A stretch of DNA of 64,000 bases from Chloroflexota bacterium (lineage in GTDB: Bacteria > Chloroflexota > UBA11872 > VXNJ01). How positions within the stretch are numbered: the first letter of the stretch is position 1; each line of letters begins with the position of its first letter. A program made the position numbers and the translations under genes. Positions 35,915 through 44,712 of this stretch are shown here, piece by piece. The stretch lies in NCBI GenBank assembly GCA_026707405.1, contig JAPOWW010000007.1, positions 1 through 64,000 of the forward strand, read 5' to 3'. A model generated the notes under the pieces. That model saw only the letters and a list, made by a program, of their open reading frames with translations. It had not been told where the DNA came from and searched no databases.

Positions 35915-37936
35915 CTACGGGCTGTAGCCGCTGGGCGTGGCCGGGGGAGCCTGCGCACTGGCGGTCTCAACCATGCGCCCGAGCAGGAAGGAGAAGTCGC
36001 GGTAGGCGTCCAATCCGCCCAAGCGGCTTCGGAGCGTTCCTAGAAGATCAGCCAGCTTGGACAGGTCTGCTAAAGCGTCGACGTCCTCGCCTTCATAGCC
36101 GTCAGGCAGAACGCTGTACCGGTCAGCCGCGAGCGCCACGATCGCGCCGAACTGAAGCAGCGGGTCTGCATCGAACCAAATAGGCCTGAGTGCCTGGTCA
36201 GCGCCGATCCGACCTATTACCTCGGCCTGTTGTCCTCGTGACTGCCCGGTGTCCGGCACCACCCAGCGCAGCTCGACCTTGCCCAGCTTGAAGTCTCCAG
36301 TCTCCAACACACCTTCGTGCAGTTCAAGCTCATAGAAGACCGTCGTGGCCGCGCCTGAGTGAATCTCCGCGAACTCCTTGCGGTCCTGGGCAAAGCTCTC
36401 GTCCGAGGTCACCCGGTTCTCGTAGCCGATTATGCGCCAGTACTTCACCGCTTCCGGGTCCCAGGTTACCTGGGCGCGCGTCTGGTCGGCGAACGGCGTC
36501 GACAGCACCAGCCAGTTGTCGCGGCTGAAGGTCGCCCGCGCCTGATCAGTGCTGTCTAGATAGCGGTACCAGCCGTTGCCGTGTTGGGCGAGTTGCTCCA
36601 GCAACACGTCGTTGTAGTTGCTAATCCCCACGCCTATGGTGATGAGCCGCAGCGGATTGCTCGCGTCCCGGTCGTAAGCCGACTCCAGGATCGCAAACGG
36701 GTTGGTCGCGTCCACGTTGGCTACGCCGTCCGACATCAGGATGAAGTAGTTGTACGCGTCCGGACGTTCGAGACGCGCCTCGTTTGCCAGACGCACTCCA
36801 AGATTGAGACCGGCTTGGACGTTCGTGCTCTCCCGCGGCCGGAGCTGCTCGATGGAGCTTCGCACCGCCGGGGCGTCAGGTTCACGGTGTGTGACGGTCA
36901 GATCGTGCACCACGTCCTGCGTGAACTGAACGACGGCAATGCGGTCTCCCGGTCGCAGGCTCTGTCTTACCGCCTCCGCAGCGGCCCGGGCGATAGCCAC
37001 CCGGTTTCCCTCCTCCATCGAGCCCGATGCGTCCAGCACCAGCGTGACGTTTAGCGGCCGGTCGTCGACGACCCTGGCCGCCTGGAACCCGATGCGCGCC
37101 AGATTCTTTCGATTGTCCAGCGGGTGCGCCAGTACGTCGGTCGATATCGCGAATCCCCACCTGTCCGACGGCGGATCGTACTGGTAGTCGAAGGCGTTGA
37201 CCCACTCTTCCGCCCTCACCGAATCCGGCTCGATATCGTGGCCCTGCCGCGCCCAGGCAAGCGCCAGTTGGTACGAGGTGCGATCGATATCCAGGCTGAA
37301 GGTCGAGACGGCGTCTTCTGACGTCGCAACCTGTGGCTGCCGCGGTTGATCCCGAAACCTCGTGTCGGCGGGCCGTGCGGCGGCGGTAGCTGCCGGTGCC
37401 GGCGTCGGCTCTGCTCTCGCCATCGCCTCCACCGTCTTTGTCACTACCTTTTCGACAACCTTCTCGACTACCCGCTCGACCTCGACCTCAACCGTCCGCT
37501 GCTTCATGGCAGGTTCTTCGGCCCGTCGAGCCGGAGTTGCCACCTTCTCGACTTCCACCTCTTGGATTACGACTTTTTCAACCGGGGCTTCCACTACCTT
37601 CTCGACCGGCGCTTGCGCCATCTGGGGTACGGCCTTCTCGACTGGGACTTCTTGCATAACCTCCGCGATCTGCTCGCCGCCGCCCCGCGAAGTCAGCAAG
37701 ATCGCCAGGATGGCCACCACAGCCGCTCCAGACGCGCTCACCGTCAGCAAAGGCGTCCGTATGCGGCCGATCGCATCGATGAGCTTTCGCCAGCCCCGCG
37801 GCACGTCTGGATCCTCCAGGCGACCTTCCAGGGACTCCCAAAGGTTCACGGGAGCGCGAAGCTCGTTTGCTTCCGCCGCGAAGTGCTGCTTCAGGGCCCG
37901 TTCGATGTCCTGGTCTGACAAATAGTTAGTAGCCAT
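35915..37936 (-). CDS. membrane-anchored VWA-domain protein paired with ECF sigma factor
   Basis: 673 aa from ATG 37936, overlapping the sigma gene by 11 bases; GAGAGG is nine bases upstream. Residues ~1-60 are cytoplasmic, as in anti-sigma factors; one membrane span (LLTVSASGAAVVAILAILL, ~65-85); a Val/Glu/Lys repeat stalk of VEKVV units; then a YfbK-like region with VWA domain whose MIDAS reads LVLDASGSMEEGNR and ILMSDGVAN, and a C-terminal extension as in YfbK proteins. I infer a fused anti-sigma/sensor, with the extracytoplasmic VWA domain binding a ligand. Release mechanism unknown. Confidence 0.8.
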   Translation of the reverse strand: MATNYLSDQDIERALKQHFAAEANELRAPVNLWESLEGRLEDPDVPRGWRKLIDAIGRIRTPLLTVSASGAAVVAILAILLTSRGGGEQIAEVMQEVPVEKAVPQMAQAPVEKVVEAPVEKVVIQEVEVEKVATPARRAEEPAMKQRTVEVEVERVVEKVVEKVVTKTVEAMARAEPTPAPAATAAARPADTRFRDQPRQPQVATSEDAVSTFSLDIDRTSYQLALAWARQGHDIEPDSVRAEEWVNAFDYQYDPPSDRWGFAISTDVLAHPLDNRKNLARIGFQAARVVDDRPLNVTLVLDASGSMEEGNRVAIARAAAEAVRQSLRPGDRIAVVQFTQDVVHDLTVTHREPDAPAVRSSIEQLRPRESTNVQAGLNLGVRLANEARLERPDAYNYFILMSDGVANVDATNPFAILESAYDRDASNPLRLITIGVGISNYNDVLLEQLAQHGNGWYRYLDSTDQARATFSRDNWLVLSTPFADQTRAQVTWDPEAVKYWRIIGYENRVTSDESFAQDRKEFAEIHSGAATTVFYELELHEGVLETGDFKLGKVELRWVVPDTGQSRGQQAEVIGRIGADQALRPIWFDADPLLQFGAIVALAADRYSVLPDGYEGEDVDALADLSKLADLLGTLRSRLGGLDAYRDFSFLLGRMVETASAQAPPATPSGYSP

Positions 37937-38483
37937 CGCCGTCATCCTCTCCATCGGCGTCGGTCGTTAGCTCATCTCTTAGCTGGCCCAGCGCCCGGTG
38001 CAGCCTCGACTTGGCCGTCCCCAACGGCACGCCGATTGTTTCCGCCAGCTCCGGGACCGTCAGATCGGCGAAGTAGCGCAACACGATCACTTCCCGGTGG
38101 TCCGGCGTCAGCTTGGCCAGCGCCCGCCTGATCGTCTGGCGGTCGAACTGTGCCTCCACCGCCTCCTCCGGCTGCGGCAGCTCGTCCGAAGGGTCCTGAT
38201 CTTCCAGGGATACCGTGGGATGTGACCGAGTTCTGCTCAGCGACACGATTTTGTTCACCAGGATGCGCACAACCCAGGGCTTGAACGGACGGCCCGGCTT
38301 GAATCCCTTGATTCCCCGCCATGCCGCGAGGAACGCTTCCTGCACCTGCTCCTCGGCCAGCGCCGGATTCCTCATCATCAGCAGCGCCGTGCCGTACAGG
38401 ACGTCTTTGTACCGCTCTACGAGATGACGGAATGCTTCCCGCTCGCCGCCTTGGCAGCGCAGGATGGCTTGTTCATCCGTCAT
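37926..38483 (-). CDS. ECF RNA polymerase sigma factor
   Basis: 185 aa. Region 2: YKDVLYGTALLMMRNPALAEEQVQEAFLAAW with the -10-binding helix; region 4: LAKLTPDHREVIVLRYFADLTVPELAETIGVPLGTAKSRLHRAL, a clear HTH that reads the -35 element. The linker is acidic. The ATG at 38483 follows a leader with an ECF-type promoter, suggesting self-activation. It overlaps the VWA membrane protein gene, its probable regulator. Confidence 0.93.
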   Translation of the reverse strand: MTDEQAILRCQGGEREAFRHLVERYKDVLYGTALLMMRNPALAEEQVQEAFLAAWRGIKGFKPGRPFKPWVVRILVNKIVSLSRTRSHPTVSLEDQDPSDELPQPEEAVEAQFDRQTIRRALAKLTPDHREVIVLRYFADLTVPELAETIGVPLGTAKSRLHRALGQLRDELTTDADGEDDGDGY

Positions 38484-38528
38484 ACGCTGCCCTCACGGCC
38501 GGTGTTATTCGGGGACTCTAATAACAAC

Positions 38529-38554
38529 TACGCTCGTTCGAGCCAAATCGTTCC
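38529..38554 (-). promoter_or_regulatory. putative autoregulated ECF promoter
   Basis: On the minus strand GGAAC (38554-38550), 17 bases, CGTA (38532-38529), the usual ECF -35/-10 pattern, 46 bases before the sigma factor start. The rest of 38484-38780 holds no gene. Confidence 0.55.
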
Positions 38555-38780
38555 ATCGCCCCAAGCAAAACCCCGAAACCGCTTGCGGAACGAATCACAG
38601 GCAAACCACCGTATTGCTAACAGGCTGAGCGATACAGGTTGTGGATTGGTTGGCTGTACCGAGCTTCCGAAGGCGTCTACCCGTCTCTCATGCGATTGAC
38701 ATCACGGGGCGCCGACCGGCGAACGGCCCTAACGGCTAACGGTCTGGCATCTCGCGGCAAGCAGCACTAGGCGGCTCGCT

Positions 38781-39962
38781 TCACTCCACCACGAAAAGAC
38801 CGCGGTCGACGCCGCAGACCCGCTCGCCGCCGTTTTCCGTGACAATGATCGACTCGGATATCGCCGCGCCAAAATCGTCGAGCCAGATGCCTGATTGAAA
38901 GTGAAAGCACATGCCTGCTTGCAGGACGGTGTTGTCGCCGGGGCGAAGACTCGCCGTCCGCTCGCCCCAATCGGGCGGGAACCCCACACCGATGGGATAT
39001 CCGACCCGGCTGTCCTTGCTGTAACCGTGGCGGTTGATCGTCTTCTGCCAGATTGCTTCGACCTCCGCACACGTCGCTCCAGGTCTGGCGGCCTCGATTG
39101 CCGTGTCGCCGCCCTCGACGATTGCCGCCGCGAGCTTCAACACTTCGGAAGGAGGAGCGCCGATATAGGCGGTTCTCACCAGGGGCGCGTGATAGTGCCG
39201 CCGCGCCGCCGCCAGTTCTATGACGACCAGCCCCTCGTCGGGCAACGGCTCATCGGTCCAAGTCAGGTGAGGCGTGCTCGTGCCCTCAGACACCTGGATC
39301 AGCGGACAAAGGCTCGTATAGTCACCATATCCATCGTCGAGTCCAATGATTTGCTCGTAATAGATGTCCGCCGCCATCTCATGCTGCCTGACGCCCGGCG
39401 CAAGCTTCGCAAGCGCGCGATTCATCACCCTGGTCGTTAGCTCACCCGCCTCTCGCATATAGGCCAGCTCGGCTTCCGACTTGACCAGGCGCGCCCAGTT
39501 CACAAGCTCTTTGCTGTCCGAAATGCTCGCGTCGGGGAGGCCGCTCGCAAGATGCTGATGTGCCCTGGCGGTGTAGTAAGGGGCGTCGAAGTCGACGCCA
39601 ATCTGGGTAGCGCCCCAACCCCGTTGCGTGATCAGGTCGCTCAGCTCATCGTAAGGATGATCGACGGGATGATTAACTAGGGGTTCGGAATACGCGACGA
39701 TGTTGGGTCCCGGAAGGCCGGTCGTGATGTGGGCCGACTTGGCATCCTGTGCGCGACCAAACCAGATCGGAGCCGTTTCCTCGACGTGAACGAGGACGGC
39801 CTGCGGCATGTAGAACGACCACCCGTCGAAACCCGTTAGCCAGTTCATGTTGGCCGGGTCCTGGCAGACGAGTAGCTCGAAGCCTGCGGCTTCCATGCGG
39901 CGCTTTACGTCCGACACGCGCCTTTCGTAGTCGGCTGCTTCGAATGGTTTCACATACGCCAT
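38781..39962 (-). CDS. M24-family hydrolase, ectoine hydrolase (DoeA)-like
   Basis: 393 aa from ATG 39962 (a TTG lies three codons upstream). Pita-bread fold. The metal-binding Asp pair of aminopeptidases is absent: the strand reads VVIELAAARRHYHAPLVRT, as in creatinase and DoeA, so it is likely metal-independent. NWLTGFDGWSFYMPQ and SRVGYPIGVGFPPDWGERTASLRPGD are close to the DoeA pattern. It may open the ring of ectoine or a related imino compound; another amidinohydrolase function cannot be excluded. No doeB-like partner is adjacent. Confidence 0.75.
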   Translation of the reverse strand: MAYVKPFEAADYERRVSDVKRRMEAAGFELLVCQDPANMNWLTGFDGWSFYMPQAVLVHVEETAPIWFGRAQDAKSAHITTGLPGPNIVAYSEPLVNHPVDHPYDELSDLITQRGWGATQIGVDFDAPYYTARAHQHLASGLPDASISDSKELVNWARLVKSEAELAYMREAGELTTRVMNRALAKLAPGVRQHEMAADIYYEQIIGLDDGYGDYTSLCPLIQVSEGTSTPHLTWTDEPLPDEGLVVIELAAARRHYHAPLVRTAYIGAPPSEVLKLAAAIVEGGDTAIEAARPGATCAEVEAIWQKTINRHGYSKDSRVGYPIGVGFPPDWGERTASLRPGDNTVLQAGMCFHFQSGIWLDDFGAAISESIIVTENGGERVCGVDRGLFVVE

Positions 39963-40135
39963 GGGACCCAATCATAGATCGGTTCCCGCCCGTGGAGAGG
40001 CGGGGCATCGCCTCAAACTTGGGGGGCGGGCGCTGGATGGCTCGGATCACCATGGCGCGACTAGTCTCGTCGAGCACCAAAAGCTGCGGTGCCGCGGCTG
40101 ACGCGCCGAACCGTCGGCGGACTGCCCGCCTGTAG

Positions 40136-40212
<77 letters not shown>

Positions 40213-40271
40213 ATTGCTCTGATGATATCGACGATCCGCGATTTAGTCTCTATGAAAGCCCGCTGCGCGCC

Positions 40272-41387
40272 CTACACCAGCACCATGTTCGGATCGAACG
40301 CCCTGCGAAACTCCTCGAACCCCGGAATGCCCGACACGCCCCCGGCGCCGCAATCCGGCGGCCATTGCGACGCCTCGCCTCCGTTCCCCGTGATCAGTTC
40401 ATCGAGCGCATCCAAATCGGATCCCAAGGCGATGCCCCAGCGCCCCAGCGGCAAGGCCAGCGCGGAGCAGACCGGCAGATCCCCCGCTATCCGAGTCAGA
40501 ATCCGTGCGCACACCGCCGGACCCGCCGTCCACTTGACACCTTCCCGGTCCTCGTCGGCCAAGTCGGAATCGATACCCGCCAGCGTCCCAGTGCCCGCGT
40601 CCTCCCATTCGACGTCAAACTCCCAAAGACCATCCAACGCGGCATCGACATCCGCCTCGCGACCCGCGATCGAGACTTGCATAGTTGCTTGGCCATCTCC
40701 TTTGACAACTAGCAAAAGCGACTCGACGCCACGCGGCCTCCCCAATGCCTCGTCCAAGAGCCTCGAGTCAAGACTCCCAATCCCGGTCACCCACCTCTCG
40801 GGAATCGTCTCCACCCTCAACTGAAGCTCCACCGGAATCGCAAAAAACCCAAGCGCCCCCACCAGCGCGCGGGTGATGTCGTACCCGGCGGAGTTCTTGA
40901 TCGTCTTCCCGCCCGAACCCAGAAACGTTCCATCCCCGAGCAACCACCGGCCCCCCAGAATCCAGTGACGCAGGTCGGGCAGTCCGGCGGACTGGACCTG
41001 GGATAGTCCCGTCACGACCGTCTCCGCAACGGACCTATGTCCGCACAGCGGTCCAACCGGCCATCGAAGACCCTCTCGCTCCAGTGCGGATGCGAGCGAC
41101 GCGTGGCTCACCCCCGGTTCGACCCGCGCTACGCGATTGGGCGGGTCGATCTCGAGAATCCCGTTCATCCGCGCCAGCGACACGCCCGCAATCTCCGGAG
41201 ATGGCGCCTCCCGCCCCAGCGCGTTCGCGGACGCCTCGATCAGGTGAAGCCTCTCCGCGTTCGCCGCACACGACGCGACCACCGCCCGCAGCTCTTCAGG
41301 AGTCGATGGCGCGACAACCAGACGGCCCGATCCGGTTCGGGACAAGCTGTCAGAGCCTACAATCGCGGATAGAAAGCCGTTTCCCAT
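40272..41387 (-). CDS. GlcE-like FAD-binding oxidoreductase subunit
   Basis: 371 aa from ATG 41387 with GAGGG upstream; the frame is open to 41480. PCMH/VAO-type FAD domain: VVAPSTPEELRAVVASC, ARVEPGVSHASLASALE and GKTIKNSAGYDITRALVGALGFFAIPVELQLRVE, as in the FAD-binding subunit GlcE of glycolate oxidase. GlcD and GlcF are not next to it, so it is a lone subunit here. Divergent from murT with only 74 bases between. Confidence 0.82.
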   Translation of the reverse strand: MGNGFLSAIVGSDSLSRTGSGRLVVAPSTPEELRAVVASCAANAERLHLIEASANALGREAPSPEIAGVSLARMNGILEIDPPNRVARVEPGVSHASLASALEREGLRWPVGPLCGHRSVAETVVTGLSQVQSAGLPDLRHWILGGRWLLGDGTFLGSGGKTIKNSAGYDITRALVGALGFFAIPVELQLRVETIPERWVTGIGSLDSRLLDEALGRPRGVESLLLVVKGDGQATMQVSIAGREADVDAALDGLWEFDVEWEDAGTGTLAGIDSDLADEDREGVKWTAGPAVCARILTRIAGDLPVCSALALPLGRWGIALGSDLDALDELITGNGGEASQWPPDCGAGGVSGIPGFEEFRRAFDPNMVLV

Positions 41388-41461
41388 TAGTCCCTCGCGG
41401 AAGGCGGAGATGCCGCGCGAATGTCCCACCCACTTAATAGCAGAATCGGCGCCCCCACATA

Positions 41462-42838
41462 ATGCGTGACCGGCTGGCAATAGCCTTGGGAAAGATCGCC
41501 GGAGGCCTGACGAGGGTCCTGCGGCTGGGCGGCGGGACCGCGATCCCCGGACTTGCGGCTCTCAAGCTAAGTCCCGGCATTCTGGAGCGGCTGCTCGAAG
41601 CGATTCCCCAGGGATTCGTATTTGTGACCGGAACCAACGGTAAGACGACGACTGCGGCCATGCTGAGCCGCATACTCTCGGCAGCGGGTAACGACGTTCT
41701 GACTAACCGGACTGGATCGAACCTCTCTAGGGGCCTTGTATCTCACCTGATTCAACGCACTAATTCTCTGGGTAGCTTGACAGTGCAGCCAAACAGCATC
41801 GGAGTGTTCGAGGTCGACGAAGCGGCGCTGATCGCAATTCTCCCTGACACGCGTCCGCGCGTGGTATTGCTGACAAATCTATTCCGCGATCAGCTCGACC
41901 GATACGGGGAGATCGATTCGATTTCAAAAGAGTGGGCGCGCGTAATCCACGCCTCCGGCAAAGGCTTGCACGTTGTCCTGAATGCCGACGATCCCGCGGT
42001 CGTTCACGCCGGCGCGCGGGGGCAAGGCGAGATTTCAACGTATCGCGTAGAAGTTGCACGCGATGCGCGCGCGCCGGACGAATGGGCCGATTCTGTTTCG
42101 TGTCCGTTGTGCAGCGCTCGGCTCGACTATCGTGGTTTGACCTATTCCCACCTCGGAGATTACGTGTGTCCAGACTGCGGCTTCGAACGTCCGGCCCTCG
42201 GCTTGGCCGCAACCGAGGTCCACGCCGTCGGCCTGAGTCCCGCGCGCTTCACCTTGAGCCACGGGGACTCGCTCGACCGCATCGATCTCGATCTCCCCGG
42301 CCTCTTCAACGTCTACAACGCCCTGGCGGCCGCTGCGGCGGCATTCGCCCTAGGCATTTCCGCGGACGACGTAAAAACAGGCCTCGAACGATTCAGGCCC
42401 GCTTTCGGTCGAGCCGAGCGCACGTTGGTCGATGGAGTCGAGCTGGTTTTTCTCCTGGTCAAGAATCCCGCCGGGGCCAACGAAGTCCTGCGATCGCTCC
42501 GGCAAGACCCCGAACCGGCAAACTATCTGATGGCGCTAAACGACCGGGCCGCCGACGGAGAAGACGTGTCGTGGATCTGGGACATTGACTTCGACGGGCT
42601 TCAAGCAACCAGCATCGTCGTGACCGGTGACCGCGCCGAAGACCTTGCGCTCCGGTTGAAATATGCCGGGCTCTCCGGAGCGCAATTGGTCACCGTCGAC
42701 GCTGACCGTCAAAGTGCCCTCTCGCGCATACTCCGGGGCAAAGGCAAGGTCAACGTTCTCGCCACCTACACCGCTATGCTGGAGCTGCGGAAGCTGCTCG
42801 TTGAGCGTGGCGTTCTAACCCCTTATTGGACCGAATGA
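41462..42838 (+). CDS. murT: lipid II isoglutaminyl synthase, MurT subunit
   Basis: 458 aa Mur-ligase-like ATPase that, with GatD, amidates the D-Glu of lipid II to D-isoGln. Walker A VTGTNGKTTTAAML; a four-Cys zinc ribbon inserted in the middle domain (CPLCSARLDYR...YVCPDCGFERP); C-terminal DUF1727 with VFLLVKNPAGANEVL and ALNDRAADGEDVSWIWDIDF. The stop overlaps the gatD start. This pair is typical of Gram-positive bacteria and of Chloroflexota. Confidence 0.95.
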   Translation: MRDRLAIALGKIAGGLTRVLRLGGGTAIPGLAALKLSPGILERLLEAIPQGFVFVTGTNGKTTTAAMLSRILSAAGNDVLTNRTGSNLSRGLVSHLIQRTNSLGSLTVQPNSIGVFEVDEAALIAILPDTRPRVVLLTNLFRDQLDRYGEIDSISKEWARVIHASGKGLHVVLNADDPAVVHAGARGQGEISTYRVEVARDARAPDEWADSVSCPLCSARLDYRGLTYSHLGDYVCPDCGFERPALGLAATEVHAVGLSPARFTLSHGDSLDRIDLDLPGLFNVYNALAAAAAAFALGISADDVKTGLERFRPAFGRAERTLVDGVELVFLLVKNPAGANEVLRSLRQDPEPANYLMALNDRAADGEDVSWIWDIDFDGLQATSIVVTGDRAEDLALRLKYAGLSGAQLVTVDADRQSALSRILRGKGKVNVLATYTAMLELRKLLVERGVLTPYWTE

Positions 42839-43572
42839 AACTTCGCCTCGGATATTTGTATCCCGATCTAATGAATATCTACGCCGACCGTGGCAACATC
42901 GACTGCCTTAGGAAGCGCTGCGAATGGCGCGGGATCGTGTTGGAGATCGAGCGCATCGGCCTGAACTACGAATTCAACCCAAACGAAACGGACCTGCTGT
43001 TCGTCGGCGGCGGGCAAGATCGGCAACAGCAAGCCGCTAGCAAGGACCTCACCGAGCGGACCGGGACGCTCGTCCGGGAGGCCGTAGATCAGGGGGCTGC
43101 GCTGCTCGCGGTTTGCGGCGGTTATCAGTTAATGGGCAATCGCTACGTCGCTGCCGACGGGTCCGAGCTGGCCGGAATCGGTCTCTTCGACGCCGAAACC
43201 CGGCATCCTGGACCTAACGTCCCGCGCTGTATCGGCAACGTGGCGGCTGAGTGGGAAGGCGGTTTGCTCGTCGGATTCGAGAATCATGGAGGGCGAACCT
43301 ATCTAGGTCCCCAATCGGAGCCGCTCGCCCGAGTCGTTGCGGGAGTCGGAAACAACGGCGAGGATGGCACCGAGGGCGCGCGCAGCGGACTGGCCTTCGG
43401 GACTTACCTTCATGGTTCGCTGCTGCCCAAGAACCCCCATTTCGCCGACTTCCTCTTGCAGTCGGCTCTGCAGCGGAACTATTCGGGTGTCACATTGGAG
43501 CCACTCGACGACTCCGAGGAATGGGCCGCGCATCGAGCGGCGCTGGCGAAAGCAGGCGCAAAACCCCGATAA
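42835..43572 (+). CDS. gatD: lipid II isoglutaminyl synthase, glutaminase subunit GatD
   Basis: 245 aa from ATG 42835 (ATGA overlap with murT). CobB/CobQ-like glutamine amidotransferase: MKLRLGYLYPDLMNIYADRGN opening, FVGGGQDRQQ, nucleophile Cys in LLAVCGGYQLMG, and a late His in GTYLHGSLLPKNPHF. It supplies ammonia to MurT. Confidence 0.95.
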   Translation: MKLRLGYLYPDLMNIYADRGNIDCLRKRCEWRGIVLEIERIGLNYEFNPNETDLLFVGGGQDRQQQAASKDLTERTGTLVREAVDQGAALLAVCGGYQLMGNRYVAADGSELAGIGLFDAETRHPGPNVPRCIGNVAAEWEGGLLVGFENHGGRTYLGPQSEPLARVVAGVGNNGEDGTEGARSGLAFGTYLHGSLLPKNPHFADFLLQSALQRNYSGVTLEPLDDSEEWAAHRAALAKAGAKPR

Positions 43573-43596
43573 CCCAACCTGTTTCGACCGGGTTGA

Positions 43597-44514
43597 TCAG
43601 CTCAGTTCCTCGATAGATCGCTCGATCAGCGCGGCCACGCGTTCGGGGGCTTGTAGCTCGATCATGTGCCCGCACCGAGACAAAACGGTCACCGAAACAT
43701 CTCCGCCAAGTCTGTCGGGGAAATTGCGGTCGAGCAGCCCGGCAAGCGGGTCTCTGCCGCCGACCACCACCCGGATGGGAACCTCAATCTCGCCAATTCC
43801 CGCCATTCCTTCCCCGTTTAGCAACGTGCCGATAGCGCGGTCCAAAGCCGCGACACGGCCCGGCGTCCGACCCTCCATGTAAATCGACTCCGCCACGCTC
43901 GCGGCGGCGCGCGAGCTTCCCGACAACCAGCGAATCAGAAGGCGGAGTAGCCGGCGGCTCGAGAGGACAGTCTCCAGCATCCGCACTCTGAGCGCCGGAG
44001 CCAGTGAGTCCCAATCGAACGGCAAATTCAATCCCAGCACCGGCGACAGCAGCACAATGAGCTTGAGTTTTGCCCCGCCAACCGACGCGGCATGCAGGGC
44101 CGCAGGGGCGCTAGCGGACGATGCGACCAGCACCACAGGCTCAGGGCAAGTCTCCTCGATGAACCTGGCCAGCACCCGACCTTGCGACTGGGGAGAATAG
44201 TCGAAGTCATGGGGCTTGCCGGAGAGGCCCGATCCGGGTAAGTCGACGGATGTCACACTCAGTTTCTCTGAAAGTGCGGTCGACACCGTCCGCCAGGTCT
44301 GGGTCGAGCCGAGAAGTCCATGTGCCAGCACTACCGGCGATCCCGCGCCCTCTTGCCGGTAGTGAACGTCTATCCCTTCTATCTGCAGGAGTCGGCCATC
44401 CGTGATCAGAGCGGCCTCCGGGATCGGTCTGCGATCCTGGCGAAGCCCCCGGAACAGCCACCTCACAGTCAGGGCGAGCAACACCCCGGCAAAGATTCGA
44501 AGCATGTATCTCAT
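43597..44514 (-). CDS. membrane-anchored alpha/beta hydrolase with atypical elbow
   Basis: 305 aa. N-terminal hydrophobic segment (MLRIFAGVLLALTVRWLF) then an alpha/beta hydrolase fold: VVLAHGLLGSTQTW oxyanion loop, VDLPGSGLSGKP, and a C-terminal LSRCGHMIELQAPE His. The nucleophile elbow, usually G-x-S-x-G, reads VASSASAP, so Ser is kept but both Gly are replaced. Acid residue probably in VVGGRDPLAG. Substrate unknown. Convergent with gatD and divergent from the bc-type operon. Confidence 0.75.
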   Translation of the reverse strand: MRYMLRIFAGVLLALTVRWLFRGLRQDRRPIPEAALITDGRLLQIEGIDVHYRQEGAGSPVVLAHGLLGSTQTWRTVSTALSEKLSVTSVDLPGSGLSGKPHDFDYSPQSQGRVLARFIEETCPEPVVLVASSASAPAALHAASVGGAKLKLIVLLSPVLGLNLPFDWDSLAPALRVRMLETVLSSRRLLRLLIRWLSGSSRAAASVAESIYMEGRTPGRVAALDRAIGTLLNGEGMAGIGEIEVPIRVVVGGRDPLAGLLDRNFPDRLGGDVSVTVLSRCGHMIELQAPERVAALIERSIEELS

Positions 44515-44622
44515 AAGATTGGAAATTACTTAACAGACTAGAGTTCCGCCGCCAGCTCGACCGGAAGCACAAAACTCGCCCCGCATCATATTCGGCTGAA
44601 CAAACGCGGATATTGTAAAAAT

Positions 44623-44654
44623 GCAATTCGCCTACGGTCGGAATTGCGACCGTA
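44623..44654. promoter_or_regulatory. interlocked inverted repeats at the bc-type operon promoter
   Basis: GCAATTC (44623-44629) pairs with GAATTGC (44641-44647), and TACGGTCG (44633-44640) pairs with CGACCGTA (44647-44654), in the interlaced order A-B-A'-B'. As DNA these are two overlapping dyads covering the -35 region of the operon promoter, hence candidate operators; as RNA on either strand they could form a pseudoknot. Confidence 0.6.
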
Positions 44655-44673
44655 AGCATTGGGACTTTACAAT
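44644..44673 (+). promoter_or_regulatory. promoter of the flavo-FeS/cytochrome operon
   Basis: -35 TTGCGA (44644-44649), 18-base spacer, -10 TACAAT (44668-44673), about 40 bases before the start of the first gene. The -35 lies in the interlocked inverted repeats. Confidence 0.5.
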
Positions 44674-44712
44674 CCTCGCTGGGTCACCCCACGAAATCCA
44701 GAAAAGAGGCTA

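Noticed and set aside
44659..44712. Earlier start for the flavo-FeS protein
   Set aside because: It would place coding sequence over the -10 box and lacks a ribosome site; ATG 44713 has AGAGG.
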